Positions 12,022 to 21,419 of a DNA stretch of 64,000 bases are shown piece after piece. The notes under the pieces are model-generated. The model ran no database searches. It saw nothing but the letters and a program-made list of their open reading frames with translations, and was not told where the DNA came from. Position 1 is the first letter of the stretch, and every line of letters starts with the position of its first letter. The position numbers were made by a program, and so were the translations under genes. Origin of the DNA: Flavobacterium oreochromis (lineage in GTDB: Bacteria > Bacteroidota > Bacteroidia > Flavobacteriales > Flavobacteriaceae); contig NZ_CP067377.1 of the NCBI RefSeq assembly GCF_019565455.1, positions 620,001 through 684,000 on the forward strand, given 5' to 3'.

Positions 12022-12050
12022 AGTAATTATAATTACTACAAATCTCCTAT

Positions 12051-12605
12051 TTATTCTTCTAATTTTTCTTGATATACATCAAGACTTTTTAATCTTGATA
12101 AGGTTTCAGGTGACATCCTTAGGTAATTAGCAATTAGTTTATGTGGAATTTCCTGAAAAACATTCGGATTGCGTTTCAAAACTTTTAAATAGCGTTCTTT
12201 AGAAGTAGTTAAAAGCAAATCTTTCTCTCTTTCTATTTGTTGAAGAATTAAGTCTTCTAATATTCTATTCCATAATTGAAAGTGTAGAATATCAGCTTGT
12301 ATAAATTTTTGAAATCTTAGTTTAGAAGTAACTAAAACAGTCGTTTTTTTAATGGCTTGAATATAAAATTCAGTAGGTTTTTCAGAAATAAAGGAATCTA
12401 AAGTAACGATAAAGTTATTTTTATATCCAAAACGAATAATTTGTTCATGTTTATTAAAGACGGAAATTTTTAGGCTTCCGTCTTCAATAAAGTATATATT
12501 AGTATCAATAATTTCTTTTTCTACTAAAAAGTCATTACGCTTTAACTCTATACTTTTTTCAAAAAGTTCGTGCTCTTTAAAAATTTGATAAAGTTGATTT
12601 TGCAT
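12051..12605 (-). CDS. Crp/Fnr-family transcriptional regulator
   Basis: A 184-residue regulator with an N-terminal cyclic-nucleotide-binding-like beta-barrel (about residues 15-115) and a C-terminal winged helix-turn-helix whose recognition helix matches KLIANYLRMSPETLSRL. The effector is unknown; no iron-sulphur cysteine cluster of the Fnr kind is visible. It is the first gene of a likely two-gene operon with the DinB protein, which it may control. Confidence 0.88.
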   Translation of the reverse strand: MQNQLYQIFKEHELFEKSIELKRNDFLVEKEIIDTNIYFIEDGSLKISVFNKHEQIIRFGYKNNFIVTLDSFISEKPTEFYIQAIKKTTVLVTSKLRFQKFIQADILHFQLWNRILEDLILQQIEREKDLLLTTSKERYLKVLKRNPNVFQEIPHKLIANYLRMSPETLSRLKSLDVYQEKLEE

Positions 12606-12665
12606 GAATAAACTATTTCAAAACACATTTGACTTTAATAGCATTTAAAAAAACAGAAATTACAT

Positions 12666-13212
12666 TTAATACATAAAAGATTTTAAGCTACTATAGGTCT
12701 CACTATCTGGCAATTCAAGTATAATTTGATCTCCTTTCACTTTTTCATAAGGCTTTGTAAGAAGTTTTTCATTAGCAATTCCTAATGCTCCATATCTTTT
12801 TGCAACAGGATTAAATATAACTTTACGCATACCTTTTGATTCAATATTTAGTGTATTCCACCCATTTATTTGTTCTTTTTTACTATAATGGGTAAACCAA
12901 CTAAAGTAAAATTTCCTCTAACGTTTAGTTTAGAATCTAACACTAAAGCAGAACAACCTCCATTTCCACAATCTTCATTAAAAAAAACGAAATAATCTTT
13001 TTTATTATCATTGTTTAGATCAATTTCACGAAGTACAAATTTTCGCTTTCCTTTGAGACTTTTCTCATAATCTAAACTTGCCCCATTTTTTTTAGCTAAT
13101 TCAATTTCTCTTTTTTGTAAAAAGAAATTATCTTATTAACAACTTGCTTTTCCTGAGCTTTGAAAGAAAAAGAGAATAATAAAAGTAAAAGTAATGTTAG
13201 TTTAGCTTTCAT
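12666..13212 (-). CDS. Secreted hypothetical protein, two frameshifts
   Basis: I do not recognise this family. Reading on the minus strand from the ATG at 13212, a clear signal peptide (MKAKLTLLLLLLFSFSFKAQ) is followed by a frame that stops after about 37 codons. Two single-base deletions, one near 13128-13145 and one near 12910-12915, explain the break. The repaired protein is about 182 residues. It contains DLNNDNKKDYFVFF, which resembles an FG-GAP or calcium-loop repeat, and a two-cysteine segment CGNGGC. Export to the periplasm or cell surface is likely. It sits between aspS and the Crp gene. Confidence 0.6.
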
Positions 13213-13252
13213 AAATCTTCTTTTAAGTTTATGTTAACCTACAAAAATGGCA

Positions 13253-15008
13253 TTAGTTAATAAGATTAGCCTTAATATACAATTCTTCCAACTGCTTATC
13301 GTCTAAAACTGAAGGCGCATCGATCATTACATCACGTCCTGAATTATTTTTAGGGAATGCTATAAAATCACGAATCGTTTCTTGTCCTCCTAAAATAGCT
13401 ACTAAACGATCTAAACCAAATGCTAAACCTCCGTGTGGTGGTGCTCCATATTGAAAAGCATTCATTAAAAACCCAAACTGGTTTTCCGCTTCTTCTTTAG
13501 TAAACCCTAGCAATTCAAACATTTTTGCTTGTAATTCTTTATCATGAATACGAATAGAACCTCCTCCTATTTCATTTCCATTTAATACCATATCATACGC
13601 ATTAGCTCTAATTTTCCCTGGCTCCGTTTCTATTAAGTGAATATCTTCTGGTTTTGGCGATGTAAATGGGTGATGCATAGCATGGTAACGACTGTTTTCT
13701 TCATCCCATTCTAACAATGGAAAGTCTACTACCCACAATGGGGCAAACTCATCTGGTTTACGTAATCCCATTTTATTTGCTAATTCCATACGTAATGCAC
13801 TTAATTGTGCACGTGTTTTATTTGCCGACCCTGATAATATAAAAATAATATCACCTGCATTAGCCTTAGTAGCTTCCGCCCATTTTTTCAAATCTTCTTG
13901 ATCATAGAATTTATCTACAGAAGATTTAAATGTACCATCAGCTTCACATTTACAGTATACCATACCTGATGCTCCTACTTGTGGACGTTTTACCCATTCA
14001 ATCCAAGCATCAATTTCTTTACGAGTAAATGAAGCTCCACCTGGTACTGCAATACCTACCACTAATTCTGCAGAGTTAAAAACGCTAAATTCTTTATGTT
14101 GTGCTATCTCATTTAATTCCCCAAACTCCATTCCAAAACGAATATCTGGTTTATCATTACCATACGTTTTCATTGCATAGTCATAAGTAATTCTAGGAAA
14201 TTTATCTACTTCTATTCCTTTTACTTCTTTTTAACAAATGGCGTGTTAGCCCTTCGAACATATTTAAAATATCTTCTTGCTCTACAAATGCCATTTCACA
14301 ATCTATTTGCGTAAATTCAGGCTGACGATCAGCTCTTAAATCTTCATCACGGAAACACTTCACGATTTGAAAATATTTATCCATTCCACCTACCATCAAC
14401 AATTGTTTGAATGTTTGCGGTGATTGTGGCAACGCATAAAACTGACCAGGATTCATACGTGAAGGCACTACGAAATCACGAGCCCCTTCTGGAGTAGATT
14501 TAATCAAATAAGGAGTTTCTACTTCACAGAAGCCTTGATTTGATAAATAATTCCTTACTTCCATAGCGACACGGTGACGAAATAATAAGCTATTTTTTAC
14601 TGGATTACGACGAATATCTAGATAACGATATTTCATACGCAATTCCTCCCCTCCATCTGTATAATCTTCAATAGTAAATGGAGGTAATTGTGCTTGATTT
14701 AAAACCGTTAGTTCTTTTACCAAGATTTCAATATCACCTGTAGCTATATTAGGATTTTTAGATTCGCGTTCAATTACAGTTCCTTTGATTTGAACAACAA
14801 ATTCACGACCTAACGTTTTAGCTAACTCCATTACCGACTTATCAGTACGGCTTTCGTCAAAAATCAACTGAGTAATTCCGTAACGATCACGTAAATCAAG
14901 CCATATCATAAAACCTTTATCACGTGATTTTTGAACCCATCCTGCAAGGGTCACTTCTGTGTTGATATGTGACGCATTTAATTCGCCACAAGTATGACTT
15001 CTAAACAT
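13253..15008 (-). CDS. aspS: Aspartyl-tRNA synthetase, frameshifted
   Basis: Class II synthetase charging tRNA-Asp, essential. About 584 residues, the size of the bacterial type. An N-terminal OB anticodon-binding domain (to about residue 105) is followed by the catalytic core with motif 2 ([20 protein letters not shown]), the bacterial GAD insert, and motif 3 ([15 protein letters not shown]) near the C-terminus. The frame slips near 14230-14234: one extra A in an A5 run turns [13 protein letters not shown] into [15 protein letters not shown]. The start is set at 15008 ([10 protein letters not shown]); the longer frame upstream is not conserved. Confidence 0.93.
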
Positions 15009-15152
15009 TGCTATAAAATTTGAATGCAAAAATACTATTTTATAAGATATTTTCTTTTTACTTCACTCACAAATTAACATTATTTTTAAACCTACTCGTA
15101 AACAAAAAAATATTTTTGTGTAGTTAACAATTAAATTTCAAAAATTCATACA

Positions 15153-16132
15153 ATGAAAAAATATTTTTTAGGAATACTTACACTAACAAGTATTACGTTT
15201 CAGGCTCAAATGAACCTTACTTTTAAAGTAAAAAACAGCCCTACTGATTCTTTATTAGTTATAAATCATGATTTTTCCAAGTGGATTATTGCTGATAAAA
15301 ATGGAGATTTTAAATCTAAATTAGCAGCAAAAGAAGGTTTTTACATATTAAAACTGGCTGACAAACACACTGAAGTTTACTTAAAAAAGATCATCATTTA
15401 ACCGGCATATCAGATTATAATAATTTTAAAAAATCATTAGTTTACACAGGAACAAATGCCAAAGAAAATAATTTCCTAGCAAAAAAATTAGCAGCTCAAG
15501 ATGATAATTATTATGAAGACTTAACAAATTCTTCTAACGAAAATGAGTTACTTGCTAAAATGAACAAAATAAAAGAAACAGCTTTTTCTTTAATAACAAA
15601 CGACTTACCCAAACCTTTTATTATTTCATTTAAAAAACACACTGAGTCAGAATTAAAAGAAATGTTAGAATACATTAAAGAATCTCTTAAATTAAAAAAA
15701 TTAAATGGCACTATTTCTCCCACATTTAATTATGAAAACCACAAAGGAGGAACAACAAAACTTGAAAACTTTAGAGGAAAATATGTATATATTGATATTT
15801 GGGCCACTTGGTGTGGTCCTTGTCGTGCTGAAATACCATATTTAAAAAAATTAGAGAAGCATTTTCATGGTAAGAATATTGAATTTGTTAGTATTTCTAT
15901 TGATTCACAAAAAGACCATGATAAATGGAAAAAATTTGTAACAGAAAAACAATTAGGAGGAACTCAATTAATAGCTGATCAAGATTGGAATTCTGATTTT
16001 ATAAAAGCATATATTGTTAATGGAATACCTAGATTTATATTGATAGATCCAGATGGAAAAATCATAAATATTGATGCTCCAAGACCTTCCTCTGAAGAAA
16101 TAAAAAACATTTTTAATAATCTTATAAAATAA
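15153..16132 (+). CDS. TlpA-like membrane/periplasmic thiol-disulfide oxidoreductase, frameshifted
   Basis: About 326 residues after restoring one A in the A6 run near 15385-15390. A signal sequence (to about SITFQAQ) is followed by a DUF4369-like N-terminal region (about residues 20-110), a helical linker and a C-terminal thioredoxin fold with the active site WATWCGPCR. Such Bacteroidetes proteins reduce or shuffle disulfides in exported proteins. A TAnnTTTG element at 15111-15118 may be its promoter. It is transcribed divergently from aspS and has no close partner gene. Confidence 0.85.
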
Positions 16133-16187
16133 AAAGAAAGTTTATTAGACCTCTATCAAACGATTAAAACTTTTTTAACTATAACAA

Positions 16188-16255
16188 GGCTGTCTAAAAG
16201 TAAAAATTCAACACATTACTTGTCACTCTAGCCAAAGGAGGATTCCATAATTAAT
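16188..16255. repeat. Degenerate Bacteroidetes interspersed repeat
   Basis: Begins GGCTGTCTAAAAGT and continues through TTGTCACTCTAGCCAAAGG. This resembles, from memory, the common intergenic repeats of Bacteroidetes that start with GGCTGTCTCAAAAGT and contain a TTGTCA-GAGCGAAG block. Only one end is visible and it has drifted. Confidence 0.4.
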
Positions 16256-16313
16256 ATTATGTAATTTGTTTCACCTATTCAAGCAGAATTCTTGGTTTCT
16301 ACCTTTGGTTAAA

Positions 16314-16442
16314 ATGGCAAACTACATATTTTTAGAACACCTTGAATCTTTCAATGCAAAAATAAAAGCATTTAGAAGTAAATTTAGAGAAGTGAGAAAT
16401 ATAGAATTCTTCCTTTTTAGACTAACTAATTTATATGCGTAA
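16314..16442 (+). mobile_element. Transposase C-terminal remnant (ISL3/ISAon1-like)
   Basis: A 42-residue frame contains ESFNAKIKAFRSKFR and then FFLFRLTNLYA-stop. I recognise this as the extreme C-terminus of transposases of the ISL3/ISAon1 type in Bacteroidetes. The catalytic domain is missing and the upstream sequence has no matching frame, so this is a dead fragment. The bases after the stop (CCTCCACAACTTTTGGTATTGATCC region) look like the element's right end. The family assignment is from memory of the motif. Confidence 0.6.
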
Positions 16443-16624
16443 TTTGAGTTCCTCCACAACTTTTGGTATTGATCCGTATTGATCCCCAAAAACAGACCTT
16501 CCTTAAGGTGTTATAATAAAAAAAGCTCCCCTAAACGGAAAGCTTTTCATTGGTCTAACTACTAAACCATTCCGATTTTACTCGGAACTAAACAACACAA
16601 CTAATTTTAAAATCTTTTTTGGGC

Positions 16625-16648
16625 AAAAAAGCGCTCCGAAGAGCGCTT
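16625..16648 (-). terminator. Terminator of tRNA-Asp
   Basis: Perfect 8-bp stem (AAGCGCTC with GAGCGCTT, tetraloop CGAA on the plus strand) followed on the minus strand by T6, about 20 bp after the tRNA 3' end. Confidence 0.85.
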
Positions 16649-16669
16649 CTAAAAAATATCCCAATTTCG

Positions 16670-16743
16670 CGGTCTGGACGGGACTCGAACCCGCGACCCC
16701 ATGCGTGACAGGCATGTATTCTAACCAACTGAACTACCAAACC
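16670..16743 (-). tRNA. tRNA-Asp (GTC)
   Basis: A 74-nt cloverleaf on the minus strand. Acceptor GGTTTGG pairs with CCAGACC (one G-U), the anticodon loop is CTGTCAC giving GTC, and the T arm has GCGGG-TTCGAGT-CCCGT. The discriminator base is G, as expected for Asp. CCA is not encoded. Confidence 0.96.
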
Positions 16744-16827
16744 TTGTGCGTTATTGCGGTGCAAATATACAACTGTTTTTTTGTTTTACAAGAAAAAAAC
16801 AGTCTTTTTTTATTTTTTTAAATCAAA

Positions 16828-17754
16828 TCAAATAAACCCCTGCTTTTCAACCAAATAAGATGTCATTATTTTTTCAAATTTTCCTTCAATAGAAACAGGA
16901 ACATATTTTATCTTATACATAGAACAAGTATTTTGTATTCTTTCAAAATATGAAGTCATCATTTTTTGATATTGCTCGCCCATTCCTTCTCCAAACAAAT
17001 TAACCTCTTCATTTGTTTCTAAGTCAACAAATTTTCTAGGATGATTATCAAAACTTAAATTAAATTCCGTTTTATAATCAATCACGTGAAAAACCACCAC
17101 TTTGTGCTTATTATATTTTAAATGTTGCAATGCCTTAAATAAACGATCTTCGTCTTCTATCTGAAACATATCTGTAAAAAGTACAACCATAGAGCGCTTA
17201 TGTAATTTTTCAGCAATCTGATGAAGATATTTAATAGTATCTGTCTTTTTATAAGCGCGTTTATCTATCAAAAGACGCTCTAATCTATCTAATAACATCC
17301 TATGATGTCGTTCACTTCCTTTTTCTGGCGCATAATATTCATAATGATCTGAATAAACACTTAACCCTACAGCATCACGTTGTCTCTTTAACAAATTCAT
17401 CAAAACAGCAGATGCTAAAACAGAAAAACCTATTTTATTCTGATAAAACAACTGATCTTTTTTAAGCAATGGATAGTGCATAGAAGAAGAATTATCTAGA
17501 ATTAAATGACAACGCAAATTCGTTTCCTCTTCATAACGCTTTGTATACAATCGATCTGTTTTAGCATATAACTTCCAATCTATATGCTTAGTACTTTCTC
17601 CTGAATTATATATTTTATGTTCTGCAAATTCAGCTGAAAAACCATGAAAAGGGGATTTATGCATACCTGATATAAATCCCTCTACTATCTGATTAGCTAA
17701 GAGTTCTAAATGCTGAAAACTAGAGATAGTTTTTATTTGAGTTTCTAAATTCAT
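16828..17754 (-). CDS. DUF58 domain protein (MoxR-associated, VWA-like)
   Basis: A 308-residue cytosolic protein of the DUF58 family, which usually works with a MoxR AAA+ ATPase and Bat proteins in protein maturation or stress responses. Visible family marks are the HKSPFHGFSAEFAEHK start, the GESTKHIDWKLYAKTDRLYTKRYEEE core (about residues 50-80), and a VWA-like MIDAS segment LILDNSSSM (about 86-94). No moxR neighbour is present in the window, which is unusual. It follows trxA after a terminator-like hairpin. Confidence 0.86.
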   Translation of the reverse strand: MNLETQIKTISSFQHLELLANQIVEGFISGMHKSPFHGFSAEFAEHKIYNSGESTKHIDWKLYAKTDRLYTKRYEEETNLRCHLILDNSSSMHYPLLKKDQLFYQNKIGFSVLASAVLMNLLKRQRDAVGLSVYSDHYEYYAPEKGSERHHRMLLDRLERLLIDKRAYKKTDTIKYLHQIAEKLHKRSMVVLFTDMFQIEDEDRLFKALQHLKYNKHKVVVFHVIDYKTEFNLSFDNHPRKFVDLETNEEVNLFGEGMGEQYQKMMTSYFERIQNTCSMYKIKYVPVSIEGKFEKIMTSYLVEKQGFI

Positions 17755-17780
17755 AACTCAAATATACAGAATATCACAAA

Positions 17781-17808
17781 AAAAGGCCTAACATTTGTTA
17801 GACCTTTT
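17781..17808 (-). terminator. Terminator after trxA
   Basis: Near-perfect 12-bp stem (AAAAGGCCTAAC with GTTAGACCTTTT) and 4-nt loop in the 75-bp gap between trxA and DUF58; A/T tracts flank both sides. Confidence 0.75.
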
Positions 17809-17829
17809 AAATACTCTCTTAATATTTTA

Positions 17830-18147
17830 TTATAATAAAGCATCAATTGCTTTAGTATAAGCATCTTTGGGTGCTACACCTACTTGACGACCTACCACTT
17901 CTCCATTTTGAAAAATTAAAACAGTAGGAATATTACGTACACCATACTTTGCAGCAAATTCTTGATTGGCATCTACATCTACCTTACCAATTACTGCTTT
18001 CCCTTCATACTCTGTTGCAATCTCATCAATAACGGGACCTACCATACGACAAGGCCCACACCAAGTTGCCCAAAAATCTACTAAAACTGGTTTGTCTGAT
18101 TGTAATACTACTTCATCAAATGTAGCATCTGTAATTGCTAATGCCAT
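17830..18147 (-). CDS. trxA: Thioredoxin
   Basis: A 105-residue cytosolic disulfide reductase that supplies electrons to ribonucleotide reductase and others. The active site is WATWCGPCR (cysteines at about residues 31 and 34), the buried Asp is in VLVDFW (about 25), and the cis-proline is in NIPTVLIF. The length is that of a single-domain thioredoxin. It is probably its own transcription unit, closed by the hairpin at 17781-17808. Confidence 0.96.
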   Translation of the reverse strand: MALAITDATFDEVVLQSDKPVLVDFWATWCGPCRMVGPVIDEIATEYEGKAVIGKVDVDANQEFAAKYGVRNIPTVLIFQNGEVVGRQVGVAPKDAYTKAIDALL

Positions 18148-18263
18148 GTTCTATCTTTTTAATTGTTACACAAATTTAATACTTTATTTTAATTACAAAC
18201 ACACTTCAATATTATTAATTAAAATAACCCTATAACTAAAATAAATAGAAATCATTCAAAAAA

Positions 18264-18290
18264 AAAGAGCTACTTTAAAAGTAGCTCTTT
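18264..18290 (-). terminator. Terminator of the outer-membrane protein gene
   Basis: AAAGAGCTAC pairs with GTAGCTCTTT. T-runs flank both strands, so it may act in both directions; it lies 20 bp after the end of the gene at 18311. Confidence 0.85.
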
Positions 18291-18310
18291 TTTTTAAAGA
18301 CCATAATTAA

Positions 18311-19171
18311 CTAGAAATTGTAACGCATACCTAATGACAAACCAACACCACTGATACTAACATAAGAAGCTAATTCATCTTTTGCTATAGAAGTATTAGT
18401 TCCTGTATTAGAACTAGCGTCTAATGTATCAACGTAATTAGAATGTGTTTCTGAATAAGGCAAACTTGGTAACACATTTACACCATTAACATCAAAAACA
18501 GTAACTTCTTTGTTTTTCCCTTTTACTGTAAAATTACGATATTCAACTTCCGCAAATGCAGATAAATTATTAGTAATTTTATACGATGTACCAACTGTTG
18601 CCATAAAGCCTAATGTTGGTTGAGGTTTTACTACATCTGTTCTATTAATCTGTGGATTATTAGGAATATTCCCAACTCCTTTAGTTTCAATTGTTAAATG
18701 ACCATAAACAGGAACTATAACACCTACTTTAGTATAAGGCTCAAACTTATTTACTTCTCCTAGATATAATACTAATGAAGGAGATAAATCTAATGCTCTA
18801 ACAGTACCTTTTCCACTTAAATTATAATAAGCAGGACCTACTATTGTCTCTCTTTCAAACATTGTTTTAGCATTACTCTGATAATAATGAACTCCCATTT
18901 CAACGCCTAAACGCTCTGTAAAACGAAAACCTCCAGTTAAATTAGTTCTAAAACCTTCACCAAAAGATCCTGAAATTAATCTTGTTGTTTTAACACCATT
19001 AACATTTGACTCACTTACTGGAGCATACCCGTTAACTACTGGAAAATTAGTTGGAACCGTTTGAATAAAATAAGATCCTCCTGCTTTCAAATAAAATCCT
19101 CTTTTTGAATCTTGAGCATTAGTAGTTAATGACAAAACTACTGCTCCTAATAACATAAATTTTTTAATCAT
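18311..19171 (-). CDS. Outer-membrane beta-barrel protein
   Basis: A 286-residue exported protein. The signal peptide MIKKFMLLGAVVLSLTTNAQ starts at 19171; 28 extra codons upstream in the open frame are not plausible. The mature part alternates polar and hydrophobic residues as an OprF/OmpW-like eight-stranded barrel would (LKAGGSYF, GVEMGVHYYQ, SAFAEVEYRNF), and ends in GLSLGMRYNF with the terminal phenylalanine expected for Bam-dependent insertion. No OmpA peptidoglycan domain is present. The cargo or ligand is unknown. Confidence 0.8.
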   Translation of the reverse strand: MIKKFMLLGAVVLSLTTNAQDSKRGFYLKAGGSYFIQTVPTNFPVVNGYAPVSESNVNGVKTTRLISGSFGEGFRTNLTGGFRFTERLGVEMGVHYYQSNAKTMFERETIVGPAYYNLSGKGTVRALDLSPSLVLYLGEVNKFEPYTKVGVIVPVYGHLTIETKGVGNIPNNPQINRTDVVKPQPTLGFMATVGTSYKITNNLSAFAEVEYRNFTVKGKNKEVTVFDVNGVNVLPSLPYSETHSNYVDTLDASSNTGTNTSIAKDELASYVSISGVGLSLGMRYNF

Positions 19172-19419
19172 TTCTTTAATAATTAAGTTAATTACATAAT
19201 TTTGGAAATCCCAAAAATCATCTGTTGTGATATTACAAACAAAAACCAACAACAAATGTTATTTAATAGCAAATATATTCTAAAAAACGTTTTATAAAAA
19301 CAATTTATTCAAAAAACCCTAAACAAAAAACCTTAATTGTTTTAAGTATTTAATAATCATTTAGTTTGATAGTTCAAAAAAATCCTACTTAACTACTTAA
19401 CAATACTAATATACAAATT

Positions 19420-20109
19420 TTATTTTGAAAGAGGAATTTTATAAAAAACACCTTCCTTACCAGTTATAGTTAAACCTGAACTAGTACTAAAAGCTGTAAA
19501 TGTAAAAGTACCAGAAATAGTTACCCCTGTATTTTCAGTAATAACAATTTGACCACCACTATTAGCTATTCGATCAATTTTAAGTTGAGCATCATTATTA
19601 CCGCCATTAACAGTAACTAAATCCCCTACTTTATAATCTTTTCCAGGATTTGCCAAAACAACTTCAGAAATCAGACCTTTTGAATCTACTTCTATATTCA
19701 CCTTCAACCCACTACCCGATCCTCCTGAAACACTCACTATATTTCCAGCAAGATATCCTGTACCTCTATTAACAACTTCCATTTGACTAACAGGTCCTTT
19801 CCCTATTCCTGTAGAAAAACTTTCTGTATTTTGACCAACACCTGTATAAATAACTATTCCATTTTGATTAATTGTACCTAATGGATAAGTCCCTACTTCA
19901 CTATTATTAATTTGAAGTTTCAAATTATGAGTAGACGAATTCCCTTCCAAAGTCAATATTCCTGCGGAATTTATTTTAGCTATTTTACTATTCGCTTTCC
20001 ACAAACTATTACCTATAGTAACTTGAAACGCAGGATCATTAAAAGCAACATCGTCTTGACAAGAGATTCCAAACAATGAAAGCAAAAAAAGGCATGTAAT
20101 ATTTCTCAT
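19420..20109 (-). CDS. Hypothetical lipoprotein with two Gly-rich beta repeats
   Basis: I do not recognise the family. The start at 20109 gives MRNITCLFLLSLFGISCQDD, a signal peptide with a lipobox cysteine near residue 17. About 229 residues. In the middle two similar units are visible: NRGTGYLAGNIVSVSGG and NPGKDYKVGDLVTVNGG, each followed by a basic/hydrophobic strand, like the NxGxGY repeats in some phage tail and surface beta-structures. Export to a membrane surface is likely. It stands alone between the barrel protein and the divergent rpsP operon. Confidence 0.65.
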   Translation of the reverse strand: MRNITCLFLLSLFGISCQDDVAFNDPAFQVTIGNSLWKANSKIAKINSAGILTLEGNSSTHNLKLQINNSEVGTYPLGTINQNGIVIYTGVGQNTESFSTGIGKGPVSQMEVVNRGTGYLAGNIVSVSGGSGSGLKVNIEVDSKGLISEVVLANPGKDYKVGDLVTVNGGNNDAQLKIDRIANSGGQIVITENTGVTISGTFTFTAFSTSSGLTITGKEGVFYKIPLSK

Positions 20110-20197
20110 TTTCAATTTTATAAAACACAAAAGTAACAGATATTAATTCAATATGTATTGATCTATTTTCAAAAAGAAAACATTTTTTTTTTAGAGC

Positions 20198-20226
20198 TTT
20201 GAAAACCAAAATAATCTGTATATTTG
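20198..20226 (+). promoter_or_regulatory. Bacteroidetes-type promoter of rpsP
   Basis: TTTG at 20198-20201, then 17 bases, then TATATTTG at 20219-20226: an exact match to the known TTG / TAnnTTTG pattern read by the Bacteroidetes primary sigma factor. The leader to the rpsP ATG would be about 40 nt. Confidence 0.75.
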
Positions 20227-20274
20227 CAGCCTTAAATAACCGAGGTCGGGAACCTCAATTTAATCCAATTAATT

Positions 20275-20796
20275 ATGCCAGTTAGAATTAGATTACAAAG
20301 ACATGGTAAAAAAGGAAAACCTTTTTACTGGATTGTAGCGGCGGATTCACGCTCAAAAAGAGATGGTAAATTCTTAGAAAAAATAGGAACTTACAATCCA
20401 AACACTAACCCTGCAACTATCGACTTAAACGTTGATCAAGCTGTAACATGGTTATTCAACGGTGCTCAACCTACTGATACTGCAAGAGCGATTCTTTCTT
20501 ACAAAGGTGCTTTATTGAAACACCATTTAGAAGGTGGTGTTCGTAAAGGTGCATTAACTCCTGAACAAGCAGAAGCTAAATTCACAGCTTGGGTAGAAGA
20601 AAAAGCGGCTAAAGTTAACGCTAAAAAAGATGGTTTAGCTAAGTCTAAAGCTGATGCTAAAGCTGATGCGTTAAAAGCTGAAAAAGAGGCTAACGAAAAA
20701 CGTATGGCTGCTCAAGCAGAAGCTGCTAAAGCTGCTGAAACTACGGAAGAAGCACCAGTTGTAGAAGAAACTAACAACGAAGAAACTGAAGCTTAA
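20275..20796 (+). CDS. rpsP: 30S ribosomal protein S16 with acidic/Ala-rich tail
   Basis: Small-subunit ribosomal protein. Residues 1 to about 85 are the conserved S16 fold ([21 protein letters not shown] start, [16 protein letters not shown]). The protein is 173 residues, about twice the E. coli length, because of a C-terminal extension rich in Ala, Lys and Glu (about 95-173) predicted to be helical. Such tails are usual in Bacteroidetes. It heads the rpsP-rimM unit from the promoter at 20198-20226. Confidence 0.96.
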   Translation: MPVRIRLQRHGKKGKPFYWIVAADSRSKRDGKFLEKIGTYNPNTNPATIDLNVDQAVTWLFNGAQPTDTARAILSYKGALLKHHLEGGVRKGALTPEQAEAKFTAWVEEKAAKVNAKKDGLAKSKADAKADALKAEKEANEKRMAAQAEAAKAAETTEEAPVVEETNNEETEA

Positions 20797-20813
20797 TTAT
20801 AATTAGCGATCTT

Positions 20814-21340
20814 ATGCGTAAAGATGATTGTTTCTATTTAGGTAAAATCGCTAAAAAATTTAGTTTCAAGGGCGAGGTCTTGATCTACTTAGATACAGAT
20901 GAGCCTGAAATGTATGAAGATTTGGAATCAGTCTTTGTTGTGACCAACAAAGACTTGGTTCCTTTTTTTATAGAGAAAACACAGCTCCATAAAGGCACCT
21001 TTTTGAAAGTAAAATTTGAAGATATAAACTCTGAAGAAGAAGCTAATGAAATAATAGGCAAAGAAGTTTACTTACCTTTATCTATGTTACCTACTTTAGA
21101 AGGTAATAAGTTTTACTACCATGAAGTAATAGGATATAAAGTCTTAGATCAACGTCTAGGCTATATTGGCAACATAGTAGCTATTAATGATAGCGCAGCT
21201 CAACCTCTTTTTGAAATCAAAAAGAGGATATTGAAATTTTAGTTCCAATGATAGACGAATTTATCGTAGAATTAAATCGAAACGATAAAACTATCACTTT
21301 AAACACTCCGGAAGGACTGGTTGATCTTTATTTAAAATAA
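20814..21340 (+). CDS. rimM: Ribosome maturation factor RimM, frameshifted
   Basis: Assists maturation of the 30S head and binds S19. Starts 17 bp after rpsP, the usual neighbour. N-terminal RimM domain (LGKIAKKFSFKGEV) and PRC-barrel C-terminal domain (FYYHEVIGYKV). The written frame stops at 21242, but adding one A in the A5 run near 21221-21225 continues through ILVPMIDEF to LVDLYLK, about 175 residues and normal for the family. The classical next gene trmD is absent here. Confidence 0.9.
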
Positions 21341-21419
21341 AATTTTCAATAATTTTTTTCAGATTATACCTTTAAGAGATTGTAGCAACCTGCAATCTTT
21401 TTTTATACAATATCTAATC

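Larger units (their letters stand above)
16133..16510. other. Gene-free stretch with mobile-element debris
   Basis: This spacer before tRNA-Asp has no intact gene. It contains a degenerate interspersed-repeat-like segment (16188-16255) and the C-terminal fragment of a transposase (16314-16442) followed by a probable element end (about 16448-16495). Its composition is less AT-biased than the other spacers. Confidence 0.6.

Noticed and set aside
11479-12605. Crp-DinB pair as a novel defence or mutagenesis system
   Set aside because: Both are ordinary families; DinB here is the four-helix DinB_2 type, not the DNA polymerase.
16047-16442. Complete insertion sequence or transposase gene
   Set aside because: Only the last 42 codons of a transposase remain; no catalytic residues and no left end.
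16522-16546. Hairpin AAAGCT/AGCTTT as a terminator
   Set aside because: The stem is only 6 bp with a 13-nt loop and a short T-run, and no upstream gene needs it.
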